This document shows, in pieces, positions 13,301-23,734 of a stretch of 64,000 nt of DNA. The stretch covers positions 43,004,424 through 43,068,423 of the forward strand of contig NC_054881.1 in NCBI RefSeq assembly GCF_018320785.1, read 5' to 3'. The DNA comes from Cheilinus undulatus. Its lineage: Eukaryota; Chordata; Actinopteri; Labriformes; Labridae. Below the pieces are notes generated by a model that made no database searches, was not told the origin of the DNA, and saw only the letters and a program-made list of their open reading frames with translations. Both the position numbers and the translations under genes were made by a program. How positions within the stretch are numbered: the stretch's first letter is position 1; each line of letters starts with the position of its first letter.

Positions 13301-16300
13301 GAACTAAGCCAACATTTACAGCTGAACTAAGCCAACATTTACAGCTGAACTAAGCCAACATTTACAGCTGATATAGGCCAACATTTACAGCTGATAAAAG
13401 CCAACATTTACAGCTGAACTAAGCCAACATTTACAGCTGAACTAAGCCAACATTTACAGCTGATATAGGCCAACATTTACAGCTGATAAAAGCCAACATT
13501 TATAGCTGAACTAAGCCAACATTTACAGCTGAACTAAGCCAACATTTACAGCTGATATAGGCCAACATTTACAGCTGATAAAAGCCAACATTTACAGCTG
13601 ATATAGGCCAACATTTACAGCTGATATAGGCCAACATTTACAGCTGATATAGGCCAACATTTACAGCTGATATAGGCCAACATTTACAGCTGATATAGGC
13701 CAACATTTACAGCTGATATAGGCCAACATTTACAGCTGATAAAAGCCAACATTTACAGCTGAACTAAGCCAACATTTACAGCTGAACTAAGCCAACATTT
13801 ACAGCTGAACTAAGCCAACATTTACAGCTGAACTAAGCCAACATTTACAGCTGATATAGGCCAACATTTACAGCTGATATAAGCCAACATTTACAGCTGA
13901 ACTAAGCCAACATTTACAGCTGATATAGGTCAACATTTACAGCTGAACTAAGCCAACATTTACAGCTGAACTAAGCCAACATTTACAGCTGATATAGGCC
14001 AACATTTACAGCTGAACTAAGCCAACATTTACAGCTGATATAGGCCAACATTTACAGCTGATATAGGCCAACATTTACAGCTGATATAGGCCAACATTTA
14101 CAGCTGATATAGGCCAACATTTACAGCTGATATAGGCCAACATTTACAGCTGATATAGGCCAACATTTACAGCTGATATAGGCCAACATTTACAGCTGAT
14201 ATAGGCCAACATTTACAGCTGATATAAGCCAACATTTACAGCTGATATAGGCCAACATTTACAGCTGATATAGGCCAACATTTACAGTCGATATAGGCCA
14301 ACATTTACAGTCGATACAGGCCAACATTTACAGCTGATATAGGCCAACATTTACAGCTGATATAGGCCAACATTTACAGCTGATATAGGCCAACATTTAC
14401 AGTCGATATAGGCCAACATTTACAGCTGATATAGGCCAACATTTACAGCTGATATAGGCCAACATTTACAGCTGATATAGGTTAATATTTACAGCTGATA
14501 TAAATGACAATTTTCTGAGTCATCATCAAGGATGTCAAACTTGGAGCTCAGTTCTTCACCTAAGCTCCATAATTGTCAAATCTTTAGATGTTCTGAGAGT
14601 TGATGATAAATCAGTGGTTCAAACATGAGGATGCAGCATCAGATCTGACTAACACATGAATATCGCCAGTGATTCATCCTCTGCTCTGATACCAACGTCA
14701 GGGTGACGATTAAACACAAGGAGCAGTCTGTCTGTGTGCTCCATCCTTCAGTTCATGATCCTGGATCTGTGGCGCCTTGTTTGGCTCTGAATCACACGAT
14801 GCGTTCACTGACTCCTGTTCCTCCAGATGGCCGCTCTGTCTGTTTGCTCTCACACTCTCCCTGAGCTTATGGACAAATCCACTCCATCAAAAACACGGAT
14901 AGCGCTGAATTATTTAAAGGCCAAGTTATTTAAGAGACAGTCCGGGGTTCTAATCTCGTCTTGGTCTGTTAGATTCTGCAGCAAACGTCCTGGTAGCCTT
15001 AAAAACAGCGGTCCATAACAGCATCCCTCTGCAGGAGCCAGGTAGGCTTTAACTCTTCCCCGCTGAGCTGCAGGACGGGCTGTTTTCACATGCATTCACA
15101 AAAACCTTCTTAGTAAAACAGATCATTTAGAGAAATATAATGACAGAGATCATTATTCTGAAAGTTTTCTCTGGCAGTGTGTGCTGTAAAGAGCTTGATT
15201 TAGCAGAGAAGCGTTGATTCTCCCCTACAGTTAAATCCTCACACCTGCAGCTCCCAGCAGGACACCTGGCTCCTCCTACTCAGAAAAAGACTAGTACATC
15301 ACACCTATGAGCAGGTGACTTCCAGGTAAATTGATGTTCATTTTGACCACAGCGTATTCAGGTTTTTACACATCAGTCCTGTGGGGGCAAAAAGTGTTTT
15401 TAGATACAAGTAGGTGGGGCTCAATGGAAAACAGCTGGGAACCACCGGTCTGACCCGCCAGGGCCGGGGTGTTTGGTCACTGTTTTGTCATTTTAAGCTA
15501 CTTTAAAACAATTTTTGCTGTTTTTGCCAGTCTTGGCACATGGAACCCCATTTTTGCTGTCTTTTTTTGCCCTTATATGCCACTTTGCCACTGTTTTTGC
15601 CACTCTATGTACATTTTTAATACTTTTGCCCATTTTTGACCCATTTGATTCTTTTTGCCCATTTTTGACACCACTTTGCTTCTTTTAACCTTTCATTTTG
15701 CAGCTTTTAACCTATTTTGATGCTTTTTTGTCCATTTTAGCCACTTTTGACCCATTGTTGCTGCTGGTTTTTCAGCTATAACCCATTTTTGCCAATTTCC
15801 CCTCAATGATTCGACCTTTTACACAATTTTGTAAACACTCTCCATTAAAGTTGCGTCAGTTTTTTCTGCTTTATTTTTGGGTAGTTGTGCACATCATAGA
15901 TTAGTTTTACTTTCCAAACAGTTCAGTTCAATATGGCCTCCATGTTTTTAACATTAGTAACTGACATATAATTCTGTTTGAAGGGAAACTGTGTACACTC
16001 TGACAAAGGCTATATTTGTACTCCAGCATAAAAAAATGAAACATCCTGTCAAAGGACGTTGACAGAATAAGGACTTCTCTGCTCCTTCTATCAGGTTATG
16101 CTGCCCCCTGTAGGAGGTCCCAGTGCACTACAAAGCTACGTAGACTGACCACTGACTAAACCAGCGGAGATGCCAGAACATTAAATATGATCAAATCAGT
16201 TCCAGCAGCAAGAAAATAAACACATTAGAGCAGTGATACTCAACGCCTGGCTCTGGAGCGACATGTGGCTCTATTACGTCTTCATTTGAAATGTTATTCC

Positions 16301-19300
16301 CCCAGAAAACCTTAAAAAGGAAAATTTTGACCTCAGAAATTATCCACTGCAAGTCACATGAATCAGTTTGTTCCCCACACTTACACAGTAGGCCTTAATT
16401 GTAAACCTCTATTTTTGTCTGCATATTTCCATCACCCTTATTTGCAATTTTTTGCTTCTGTAATTTCATTTTTACTGCTTTTAGCCCATTTTTGACACTT
16501 TAATGCAGCTTTTTGCAATTTTTTGCCCCTTTTGTCGCCTTTTTTGCAACTTTTCACCCATTTAAGCTGCCTTTTGCAATTAAATGCCACAAATTTCCCT
16601 TTTTGCCACTTATTCATATTTTATGCCCATTTTTCCCAGCTTTTTTTCTGATTTTTGCCCATTTGAGTCACTTTTTGCTCATTTTTCTCCAAGATTTTGC
16701 AACTTTTACTCATTTTTGCCACTTTCTGACTTTTTTGCCACTTCTCTGCCAGTGTTTGCCAGTTAAAAGCCCTTTTTGCCACTTTTCTGCCTGTTTTTGC
16801 TGCTTTAAGCCTATTTTTGCCATTTCTTTTTGTCACTTTTCTCTTCTTTTTGCAATTTTTTGCCCCTTTTTCGCCACTTCTTGCCCATATGTATATAATA
16901 TGATATAAGCTGCCTTTTGCAATTAAATGCCACTTTTTCCCATTTTTCCCACCTTTTTTTGTTTTTTGCCCATTTAGTTATTTTTCACTCATTTTTTGCA
17001 ATGTTTTTGCCACTTTTAACTCATTATTTGGTCACTTCCCGCCCATTTTTGCCACTTTTCTCCCAGTTTTTGCCGCTTTTCACCACTTAGATTGTGGCTC
17101 TTGCAAATATATTTTTTCAACAATTTGGCTCTTTGGTTGAATAACACTGAGTTAGAGGCTTCTTTAATCCTGATATTAGTTTAGATGGCAGCAGAAATGT
17201 CTGCAGTGTTTTCCTCACTACATATGGAGCTGAAATAAAGTGTGAAAATAGGACATTTCTACATTTGCAGTCATGCAGAATGTAAATTTTATCATCTATT
17301 TTCAAATTTCTTTTCCTAATAATAAAAAACCTCACTACTTTAGAACCTGATAGGCCATCTGTTAACACCATCTTTACTACATAACAGTAAATTTATTAGC
17401 ACAGGATGTTTCAGGATGTCCTTTTTTCTAAGTCTCTTTAAATGTCGCCCAGATTTTTACACAACCCTCCCAGCAGATATGGTAGAAACAAATTATTTTA
17501 AAATATTGGCATAAATCATGGTGAGGAGTTTGGCAGAAAACAGTGATTGATGTTTAAAAATGTCTCTGCATGCTGCACGCTGTGATGCAGAGGAGCAGAG
17601 AGGAAGTGATATTTGTTTTTTTAATCGTCCCATAAACCCGTTCAGATATACCAGTGATGATGAGTTCAGCATCTACATGGAATCTTAGATTTTAGATGAC
17701 TTACTCCAACATTCCTCTGGTAATAAAAACAAAAATAGCTCTGAAACCATCTCTGACCTGATCCAACTCTATTTTTACCTGTTTTTACAACGTTTGATCT
17801 AAAACAGAAAGAGTTTTTATTTCTCTTGTGGTTATGTAACTGAAGCAATTATCAGCAGAGCATCACTGACCTATTTACACCCTAGATGGGCTCGTTGTGA
17901 TCAGCTGATTGGTGCTCCAGCACCTCCACCAGCCAACACTAACGCTACGATAGAACTGTCACCCTGAACTGTCTTTATTCATCTAAAAATGACTACTCCT
18001 ATGTTATAGTTTTTACATTACAGTTCATAAAAACACAGAGACATTCTTAATTCTCATCATTGTAACAGGAGATGTTTGCTGTCATGGCAGAGTCGCCCTA
18101 ACAGTCTGGACGTCTTTATCATTGTGGTGGAAATGCTGGATGTCACGTCAAAGACTGCTGAATAAGCAGACAGGAAGCTGCCGCCCTGTTGCTGTATCTC
18201 AGTCATGTTTAAAGAGAATCATGAGCATTCACTGACATCAGCTGAGAGTTCAGTCCCCAAGCATCCCCCATGAAAGTCCATCTAATGGGTCTTTTCATTA
18301 GACTGAGCAGTTTAGCTAGACTTGGTTTGACTCGGCGGGGGATTTGTTTCCCATCACAACAGAGCTACCTTTTTGAGGGCGGGCCTTGAGCTGACGACGC
18401 AACGTTTTGAGTCGATTAGTTCAGCCAGAAGAAGAAGATGCACCCATTGTTCCTACTCCAAAGTTTCTTCTTCTATTGTTAATCCAGCAGGGATGTCGAA
18501 GATTAGTGCAGCTGTTGCTACTTAAACACATCTGCGAGAGATTGCCGTAGGATTACGGACTGCTCTGACGTCACTGCGGCATGCTTGGAGGCGGGACAGG
18601 CACGCTTGGTCCCTGCTCTATGGGCAGGACCACTCAGGGCACGGCTCAGCGTAGCCCGGCGCGGCCAAACTGGTGATGGAGAAGTAAATCAGCATGGTTT
18701 GGTTTGGATCGGCGCGACTATCCACCTTGTCCAATGTCACAGCCGAGACCAGGAATCGATCCCACAACCAGCCTCTGCTTATGGGCGCCCGCTCCACCCA
18801 CTGAGCCACACCAACGGCCAGAAGGACACTTTTAACGGCTTTTCTCCCTCAGTATGTGAAATATGCCATGAAAACTAGACAGTGGTTAACAGTTTAGTCC
18901 AGGGGTGTCAAACTCAGTCAGAGCAGGGCCCGGATTCTGGATTTAGGTCTAACCTGAGGGCCGAACAGGGTCAACCATAAACTGTGAACTCATTTTTTAT
19001 CAGTGATAAATTATGGGCAAAAAACCTTTTGAAATTCAAAAAAGCCAAAATGACAAGTTTAAGAGCTCAAACTCTGAGATTAAAAAATTAAATGAAGGAG
19101 TTCAAAAGGTAAAAACACATTATTAAACATCAAAATAATGTTTTTATAAGTTAACATATGAGATAGAAAGTAAAAATAAATATAGATCACAGGTGCAAAG
19201 CTCAAGGCCCGGGGTCCAAATCCGGCCCCTGGAACAGTTAAATCCGGCCCCAAAGTTGATCTGATATTTCTGTTCTAACATCAGTCTGAGGTCTGCAGAT

Positions 19301-21206
19301 TTACTCAAGTATAAAAATGTGAACTTATCCTGATGATTTAAGATTTCCTTGTTAAGTCACAAAATCTGAAAAAGTAAGGAGTAAAAATATTTAGAGAAGA
19401 AGTCAGGAATGTGGGAAAAGAAATTCATTTGTGTTTTAATTTCACATTTTCAACTTAGCATCTCACAATCAGGACTCAAACTTAGAATTCTGACTTTAAT
19501 TTCATACTTTGAGCATTTACACTCATAATTTTGACTTCTCATAGAATATTTTGAGCTTTAAGATTCATAATTCTAATTCTTAAGTCATATTTTGACCTTT
19601 TTAACCAATTATTTTGTATTTTACCTCATATTTTCAACTCAAAACTTTGACTTCATAATCCCATAGTTTGACCTTTTAGACTCACAATTAAAAATTTGGA
19701 ATCATATTTTGACTTTTAATTTCATGATTCTAAATTTTATTTCATATTTTGACCTTTTAAACTCATGATTTTGACTTTCTTTCTAATATATTTGCCTTTA
19801 AAAGACATTATTTTTCAATTTTAATTTCATGTTTTGATCTTTTTGAACTAATAAATTTACTTTTCTCAGATTGTGAGCCTTTAAACTTTTCTTATTAACT
19901 TTTTAAATGTCAGAATCATTTATCCTCAGTGCTAAGTTTTTTTTTCATATTTTATTACTGGTGAAATGAGGTTGACAGTTTATGGTTTAAAGGTGACCCT
20001 GCTAGGCCCTCAGGTTAGTCCTGAATCCAGAATCTGGCCCCTGCTGTGACTGAGTTTGTCACCTCTGGTACAAATCATAGATTTTAAGTCTAACAGGTAA
20101 AAATATGAGAGTAAAAGTGAAAGTTTGGAATTGGAAGGTCAAAACATGAGATGAAATTTTAAATATTTAGTTAAAAAGGCCAAAATTTTACTTAAACTTT
20201 AAAATTGTAAATCAAAAAGGTCAAAATGTGTGATAAAAGTTAAAATTATGAAATGAAAAGGTTAAAATATAAAATAAAAAGTCAAAATCATAGGTTTAAG
20301 TTGTGATTCTGAGATGCAATATCGAAAGGATGAAATGAAAACACTAAAGAATTTTTCCCCACATTCCTGACTTTTTATCTGATACATTTTTACTCTTTAG
20401 TTTTTCCATTTTTTATGGCTTAACAAGGATATTTTCAACCACTGAGGTTAAATTTACATTTTTATAGTGAAGGAAATCTGCAGACGTCATACTGGTGGGC
20501 TGGGTATAACTGCACCATGGGCCGGATTTGGCCCCCGGGCCTTGAGTTTGACACCCATGGTTTAGTCAATAGACCATTTGAAGAGCAGCTTTTAATGAAC
20601 ACAGTCCTCAGTTGTTCACGTGCTTCTATTTTTCCAAAACATTTAACGTACACCTCAAAACAGACAGACTTTTATCTGAGTTAGCAAATGAATCAGAAGC
20701 TTTAAGTGAATAAATGGCTTGTAAGGGTTTGTGTTCACATAATCCACTGAATAAGAGCAGAAATGTTGCCCAAACTAATCAGGAGTATAAATGTGGCTTA
20801 TCTGTGATAGATAGGGATTGTTTTAGCTTTAACCTGAGACTGCCAACATGAAATCCTCTTCTACACACACCTGAGCTCTACACGCTTACATAAAAACAAC
20901 ACACTCATGTGCTGGCAGTGAGCGCTGGCTCTCGTACATCACGTCCTGCTCAAAGCTCCAACATGAACAAACCTCCCGCAGTCCTGTGAATATTTGGCTC
21001 CGTGTTTATCCGTCCTTCCTGTGCATCCACAGGTAGAGAGCATTTGTTTATGAAATGTCTCTCAGGTGAGAGGAAACACCAGTGTGAGTAAGAACTGACC
21101 TCAGCCCATTGAAGAGTTGTTTGGACTTGTCCAGAAGGTAGCAGAAATCTGTGACAGTCTTCCTTTCACTTAGCGGGATGTCATCTTCAGTCTCAGCTCC
21201 AGTCAT
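1335..21206 (-). CDS. scai: SCAI, suppressor of cancer cell invasion (3'-partial, 14 coding exons)
   Basis: SCAI is a nuclear cofactor known to restrain MRTF/SRF-driven transcription (beta1-integrin, invasion) and to act in double-strand-break repair. Minus-strand coding exons, 5' to 3': 21206-21100, 12849-12754, 12487-12401, 11504-11406, 8275-8179, 8100-8002, 7923-7771, 6537-6436, 4859-4758, 3959-3881, 3351-3252, 2921-2840, 1699-1627, 1508-1335. All junctions are GT/AG and the phases chain without a break, giving 1450 nt (483 codons plus 1 nt). Landmarks matching SCAI as I recall it include KTVTDFCYLLDKSKQLFNGL in the first coding exon, QKQWQSYFGRTF-like and ENPHKYLLYKPTFSQL segments, and GPYDFGGVLTN. 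The last exon or exons, about 80 residues by comparison with human, lie beyond base 1. The start is the ATG at 21206, because an in-frame TGA sits 15 nt upstream in the same exon. Introns carry most of the repeats in this half of the window. Confidence 0.95.
1726..2168. repeat. Interspersed repeat, copy 1 (inverted partner at 26.1-26.5 kb)
   Basis: The stretch from about 1,728 to 2,090 is closely similar to the reverse complement of 26,085-26,490. Shared blocks include the GAGGTCACC/GACCTCTGAGACTGATATA region and the GCAGCTGAGAGGAGGATCAGG segment. The ends look like short inverted repeats (AAGGTCACATATTTGACC on the left; complement AAAGGCCACACATTA on the right), suggesting a non-autonomous DNA element. 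No coding sequence was recognised. Confidence 0.6.
4479..4511. repeat. (AAAT)n microsatellite
   Basis: An AAAT/AAATAA-type tract in a SCAI intron, slightly interrupted. Simple sequence only. Confidence 0.8.
5310..6010 (+). mobile_element. Decayed Harbinger-type element carrying a Myb/SANT-like protein fragment
   Basis: From 5,574 the plus strand encodes a start resembling the Myb/SANT-like partner protein of Harbinger transposons (GPWTTSEVQTFLGIMGDG). Later blocks are EKVFQLVAERMAAE in one frame (about 5,678-5,720), then QRTSDQCRTKCKN and KTWKWSELINAVY in another. The reading frame jumps at the G-run near 5,642-5,652 and again near 5,720, so this is a pseudogene. The region lies inside a SCAI intron. 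The GGGTCCC-rich DNA at 5,325-5,400 may be the left terminus; the right edge is not resolved. Confidence 0.65.
6850..7600 (-). mobile_element. hAT-type element filled with (AGTGGCAAAAATGGG)-like array
   Basis: The left end, CAGTGTTACTCAAC at 6,850, matches the complement of the right end of the element at 16,231-17,149. The text just inside (AACCAAAGAGCCAAAATGTTG) also matches. The middle, 6,930-7,540, is a degenerate tandem array of AAAAGTGGCAAAAATGGG-type units. The far end has the family's TTTTCTGGGGAAATAA segment but then fades, and no target duplication was found there, so the copy is probably truncated. Confidence 0.65.
8320..9282 (-). mobile_element. Tc1-like transposon remnant with transposase N-terminal region
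   Basis: Minus-strand sequence from 9,092 encodes a Tc1-like N-terminal helix-turn-helix region (MEPSKEIQEQMRNKVTDIYQ). After a frame change it continues as NLPRSGRPTNMTPREHGRLI (from 8,950), the typical linker and second DNA-binding subdomain. The catalytic domain is absent or unrecognisable. Ends near 8,322 and 9,280 carry weakly matching inverted termini flanked by TA. It lies in SCAI between the exons at 8,275 and 11,406. Confidence 0.7.
9715..10168. mobile_element. hAT MITE, 'TAGGGCTGAAC' family, exact 8-bp duplication
   Basis: The element starts TAGGGCTGAAC and ends CGGTCCTA. Exact 8-bp direct repeats, CTCTGGGA, flank it at 9,707-9,714 and 10,169-10,176. The inside is AT-rich and carries GCGATTTAATCTA near the end, shared with the copies at 21,279, 31,446 and 56,366. 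No coding capacity; non-autonomous. Confidence 0.85.
10472..11324. mobile_element. hAT element 'CAGGGGCTCTTAACATTGGGG' with internal TTTTGCCAC array
   Basis: The termini read CAGGGGCTCTTAACATTGG and TTTAGAACCCCTG. Exact 8-bp duplications GTCTATAC occur at 10,464-10,471 and 11,325-11,332. The interior from about 10,565 to 11,105 is a degenerate array of TTTTGCCACTTTTAACCC-like units. There is no transposase. It lies in the SCAI intron between the exons at 8,275 and 11,406. Confidence 0.88.
11650..11830 (+). mobile_element. Possible LINE 3'-end fragment
   Basis: Text such as GGAGGTCTACCAGGCAGGTC and GAGAGGAACGTCTGGGTTGA resembles the conserved 3' region of fish L2-type LINEs. It shares the AGGAACGTCTGGGTTGA block with 41,355-41,371. 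No open reading frame or poly(A) tail is kept. The family assignment is from memory. Confidence 0.4.
13160..14505. repeat. 23-bp minisatellite, about 58 units, with higher-order structure
   Basis: The unit core is CAACATTTACAGCTGATATA plus GGC. Three main variants differ after CAGCT: GATATAGG (A), GAACTAAG (B) and GATAAAAG (C). Between about 13,318 and 13,600 the order B-B-A-C repeats three times, a 92-bp higher-order unit. Long runs of A fill the 3' half, with a few CAGTCGATA variants at 14,285-14,410. It is in a SCAI intron. The left flank (GGATGCACATTATTGGATTTTTGC) looks like a hAT end, suggesting the array grew from element-internal DNA. Confidence 0.92.
14506..15469. other. SCAI intron segment without recognised features
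   Basis: Non-repetitive intron sequence between the 23-bp minisatellite and the next low-complexity array. Short open frames on both strands (for example 14,827-15,018) have no family signature. Confidence 0.5.
15470..15830. repeat. Degenerate TTTTGCCACTTTT array
   Basis: Short, diverged tandem copies of TTTTTGCCACTTT / TTTTGACCCATTT motifs, the same motif that fills several hAT elements here. The preceding bases (AACAGCTGGGAACCACCGGTCT) resemble a hAT terminus, but no duplication could be confirmed. Confidence 0.6.
16231..17149. mobile_element. hAT element 'CAGTGATACTCAAC' with internal TTTTGCCAC array
   Basis: Termini are CAGTGATACTCAAC and GTTGAATAACACTG. Flanking 8-mers CATTAGAG (16,223-16,230) and AGTTAGAG (17,150-17,157) agree at 6 of 8 bases, an aged target duplication. 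The middle, 16,480-17,085, is the TTTTTGCCACTTT array. Chance open frames in it arise from the repeat. Same family as 6,850 and the inserted piece at 21.6-22.0 kb. Confidence 0.8.
18285..18740. mobile_element. Unclassified interspersed repeat next to a SINE head
   Basis: GGGTCTTTTCATTAGACTGA at about 18,289 and the complement of the right side (ACATTGGACAAGG near 18,735) look like loosely related termini. The inside, including CTGACGACGCAACGTTTTGAGTC, is GC-richer than its surroundings and resembles recurrent fish repeats. No coding content. Boundaries and class are uncertain. Confidence 0.35.
18738..18820 (-). mobile_element. tRNA-derived SINE head
   Basis: The minus strand contains TGGCTCAGTGGGTGG-like A-box sequence (about 18,795-18,808) and a consensus B box GGATCGATTCC (18,762-18,752) at tRNA-like spacing. 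It does not fold as an intact tRNA and is followed by non-tRNA sequence, so a SINE head is the better call. Confidence 0.55.
18900..20559. mobile_element. hAT element 'CAGGGGTGTCAAACTC' with a second copy nested inside
   Basis: Termini are CAGGGGTGTCAAACTC and GAGTTTGACACCCATG. Exact 8-bp duplications GTTTAGTC occur at 18,892-18,899 and 20,560-20,567. Within it, about 19,190-20,067 looks like a complete inverted copy of the same family (AAGGCCCGGGGTCCAAATCCGGCCC at its left, ACTGAGTTTGTCACCTCTG at its right). Both carry TTTTGACTTTTAATTTCAT-like arrays. No clean duplication was found for the inner copy. Confidence 0.85.
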
Positions 21207-21278
21207 GACACTCGCTTTTCACACCTGGAGACACAAAGAGGAAATACGGCGTTAAGACTGTCCCTCCTCACTGCAGGT

Positions 21279-22168
21279 TAGGGCTGAACGATTTGCAAAA
21301 ATATTTTGATTGAAATTTTTTCCTGCAATATTGCGATTTAAAATGCGGTTATTTAGGTTCCTCATTTTTCTGTTGTTCAACAAACATCAGCAAGAAATCA
21401 TTCTATATTCTAACAAGTACAATATTAGATAAGTTAAACTAGGGCTAAATTTAGAAAAAAAATATCTTACTGCCATTTTGACTCATATAGCAAATTTGAT
21501 ATCGATGCTTTATTGAAGGGGCTGATCATTTCTCATATTCTTCACATTTTGATGAGGAAAAATAAATGCATGAGCAAGAAAAGTAGGATTTTCATTAAAA
21601 AAATTAAAAGGATACTTGAAGGTTTGAAGGCTTTTTACCCATTTAGCCACTTTTATCCCATTTTTGCCCTTTTTCACCCTTTCTTCTCCCCACTTTCACC
21701 CATTTAAGCTACTTTTTGTCATTAAATACCACTTTTTCAAGGTTTTTTTGTCCATTTTTGCCACTCTTGACTGCATTTTGCCCATTTTAGTCACTTTTCA
21801 CTCATTTATTTGCCACAGTTTTGCTACTTTTGGACCATTTTCTGCCAACTGTAACTCATTTTTTGGTCACTTCTCACCCATTTTTCGCTACTTTCTGACC
21901 CTTTTCCTCCCCATTTTTGCCCATTTTGTTGCTTTTTGAGCATTTTGCCACATTGTGGCTCTTGCAAAGATATTTTTCAACATTTTGGCTCTTTGGTTGA
22001 GCAGGGTTGAGTAACAGCGGTATAAAGCATTAAAAAAGAAAAAAGATTGTATCAAACTGATATTTTGACACTTTTTTAGTTAAAGAAATATTTCACTGTC
22101 TGTGATTTGAAAATTGCAGCATGCCATATTGCGATTTAATCTACTTTGCGAATAACTGCCCTGCCCTA
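21279..22168. mobile_element. hAT MITE 'TAGGGCTGAAC' interrupted by another hAT fragment
   Basis: Starts TAGGGCTGAACG and ends GCCCTGCCCTA, with exact 8-bp duplications CTGCAGGT at 21,271-21,278 and 22,169-22,176. Compared with the 454-bp copy at 9,715, about 400 bp is inserted from roughly 21,626 to 22,020. That insert is a TTTTGCCAC-array piece ending TTGGTTGAGCAGGGTTGAGTAAC, i.e. the right end of the 16,231-type family. The insert's own left end is missing. Confidence 0.82.
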
Positions 22169-22176
22169 CTGCAGGT

Positions 22177-23734
22177 CTGCTTTCACATTGGTAAATCCTG
22201 CACATTTACATAACAGGGATATACAATTTTATCAGCATGATATCAGAAACAGACATGAGCTGACAACGTTATCTGTCGCATCGTCAGAGAGAAATATTTC
22301 AAATGGAACCAGACTTTGGGGTGAAGCGTACTCAGATCTGGGCCTGGGTCTCTAACATGAAACCAGCCTGAATATATTGGTACTGGTATCATCTCAGAGG
22401 AGAAACATGATCAGGCCTTCCCTGCTGGCACTGACGAAGCTGCATGTCTGAGCAGTATCAGTGATATTAACCATCAGAAGAGTCTGCAGCCCCACGCAGC
22501 CACACGTTTCATTTGGGTGAAACTAAAGTTAGACGCTGCTGGTTGCAGACATCACAGCGCTCCACAGATGGCCTACTTCAACGCCAACAGAAATAAGTAT
22601 GTTCACTGTAACCGAGGAGGAAATGCGTCACATGGCCACCTTTTTTAGGTTGACCTGGGATGTCCCAGATTTCATTCTCACAGCGGCCCCAAACCCTCCA
22701 TCTCAAAGACGCATGGCAATCAGGTCAAAGGAGGCGGCCTGTTCATGGTGTTAAGCTCCTGTAGAACCACCAGGAGGTAATGGAAAGTTGATTCTGACAT
22801 GAATACAAACAACTAAGACCAAGGATCTGGGACTCGGAGTCTGTGAGGGATGGAGGGATGCTGCCAGCGTCCCTGTGCAGGACGGCATGAGCCGTTTGTT
22901 TTCAGTCAACAAAAATCACAAGAAAATGCCGGCATGTTGGAACAAATGTGCTAACATTTACAACATTTCATACCTCAGATGTATGGATTCCCTCTCCTCC
23001 TTTAAAGCTGTCTAATGAAACACAGCAGCTTTAAAAGCTTTTCAGCATTTCAACAACCATCAACCAAAGAGAGTCAGTCACTTTAAAACGTGTAAGAATG
23101 AATCTGAGGATCAGAAATGTGGTCAGCCTTAGATGGAAAGTCAGCTGCGATGCAAACTAGGTTAATTCTGACAGCGCTTAGCTGGTTAACATTAATCTAG
23201 CTAACGAGCATGCTACTAATGAGACCAGGCTTCATTTAGCTGTAAGCTATAACACACATGCTAGGGCTGGGCAGCACCGCAGATTTAAAGACGCACAGAT
23301 AGATTTACATAAGGGATAAATGGTAGAGCAACATGGTTTGATTTTAAGTTAAAATAAATCATCAGACCAGTTAAAAGTTAGTTAATGGGAATGTTGTACT
23401 GGAAGACAACAAGTCTCAGACCCCGAGTGTTCATGTAAATTAACTTCACAGTGCAGGTCTACAGGTGTAAGGGAAATCCTCTTTAATTTAGTTAAATATT
23501 AGTGATAAAATTAGGGATGCACAACAACATCAGCGTGATATCAGTGTCAGAAGATAAGAACATTTCTGCTGGTATCTACAGCCTGTCTATCAGCCATATC
23601 AACCATAAATCCACCTTAAATACCAGCTGAGGATAGGGATGTACCGTCAGGTTTAGGTGTTGGTCTAGGGTGCTAGGGTACCAGACTGTCGACCTTCCCC
23701 TCCTCCCTCAGCTCTGATGGACTCTACCTCTCTT
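22177..23734. other. SCAI intron 1 segment without recognised genes
   Basis: Mostly single-copy-looking intron DNA. Two short hAT-like starts are visible (CTAGGGCTGGGCAGCACCG at 23,262; TTAGGGATGCACAACAACATC at 23,513) without matching ends. No exons, RNA genes or tandem repeats were seen. Confidence 0.5.

Noticed and set aside
13160..14505. CRISPR-like regular array
   Set aside because: Units are contiguous 23-bp repeats without unique spacers, in a vertebrate intron; it is a minisatellite.
16513..16908. 131-codon Phe/His/Pro-rich open frame
   Set aside because: Translation of the TTTTTGCCACTTT array within a hAT element; composition is repeat-driven.
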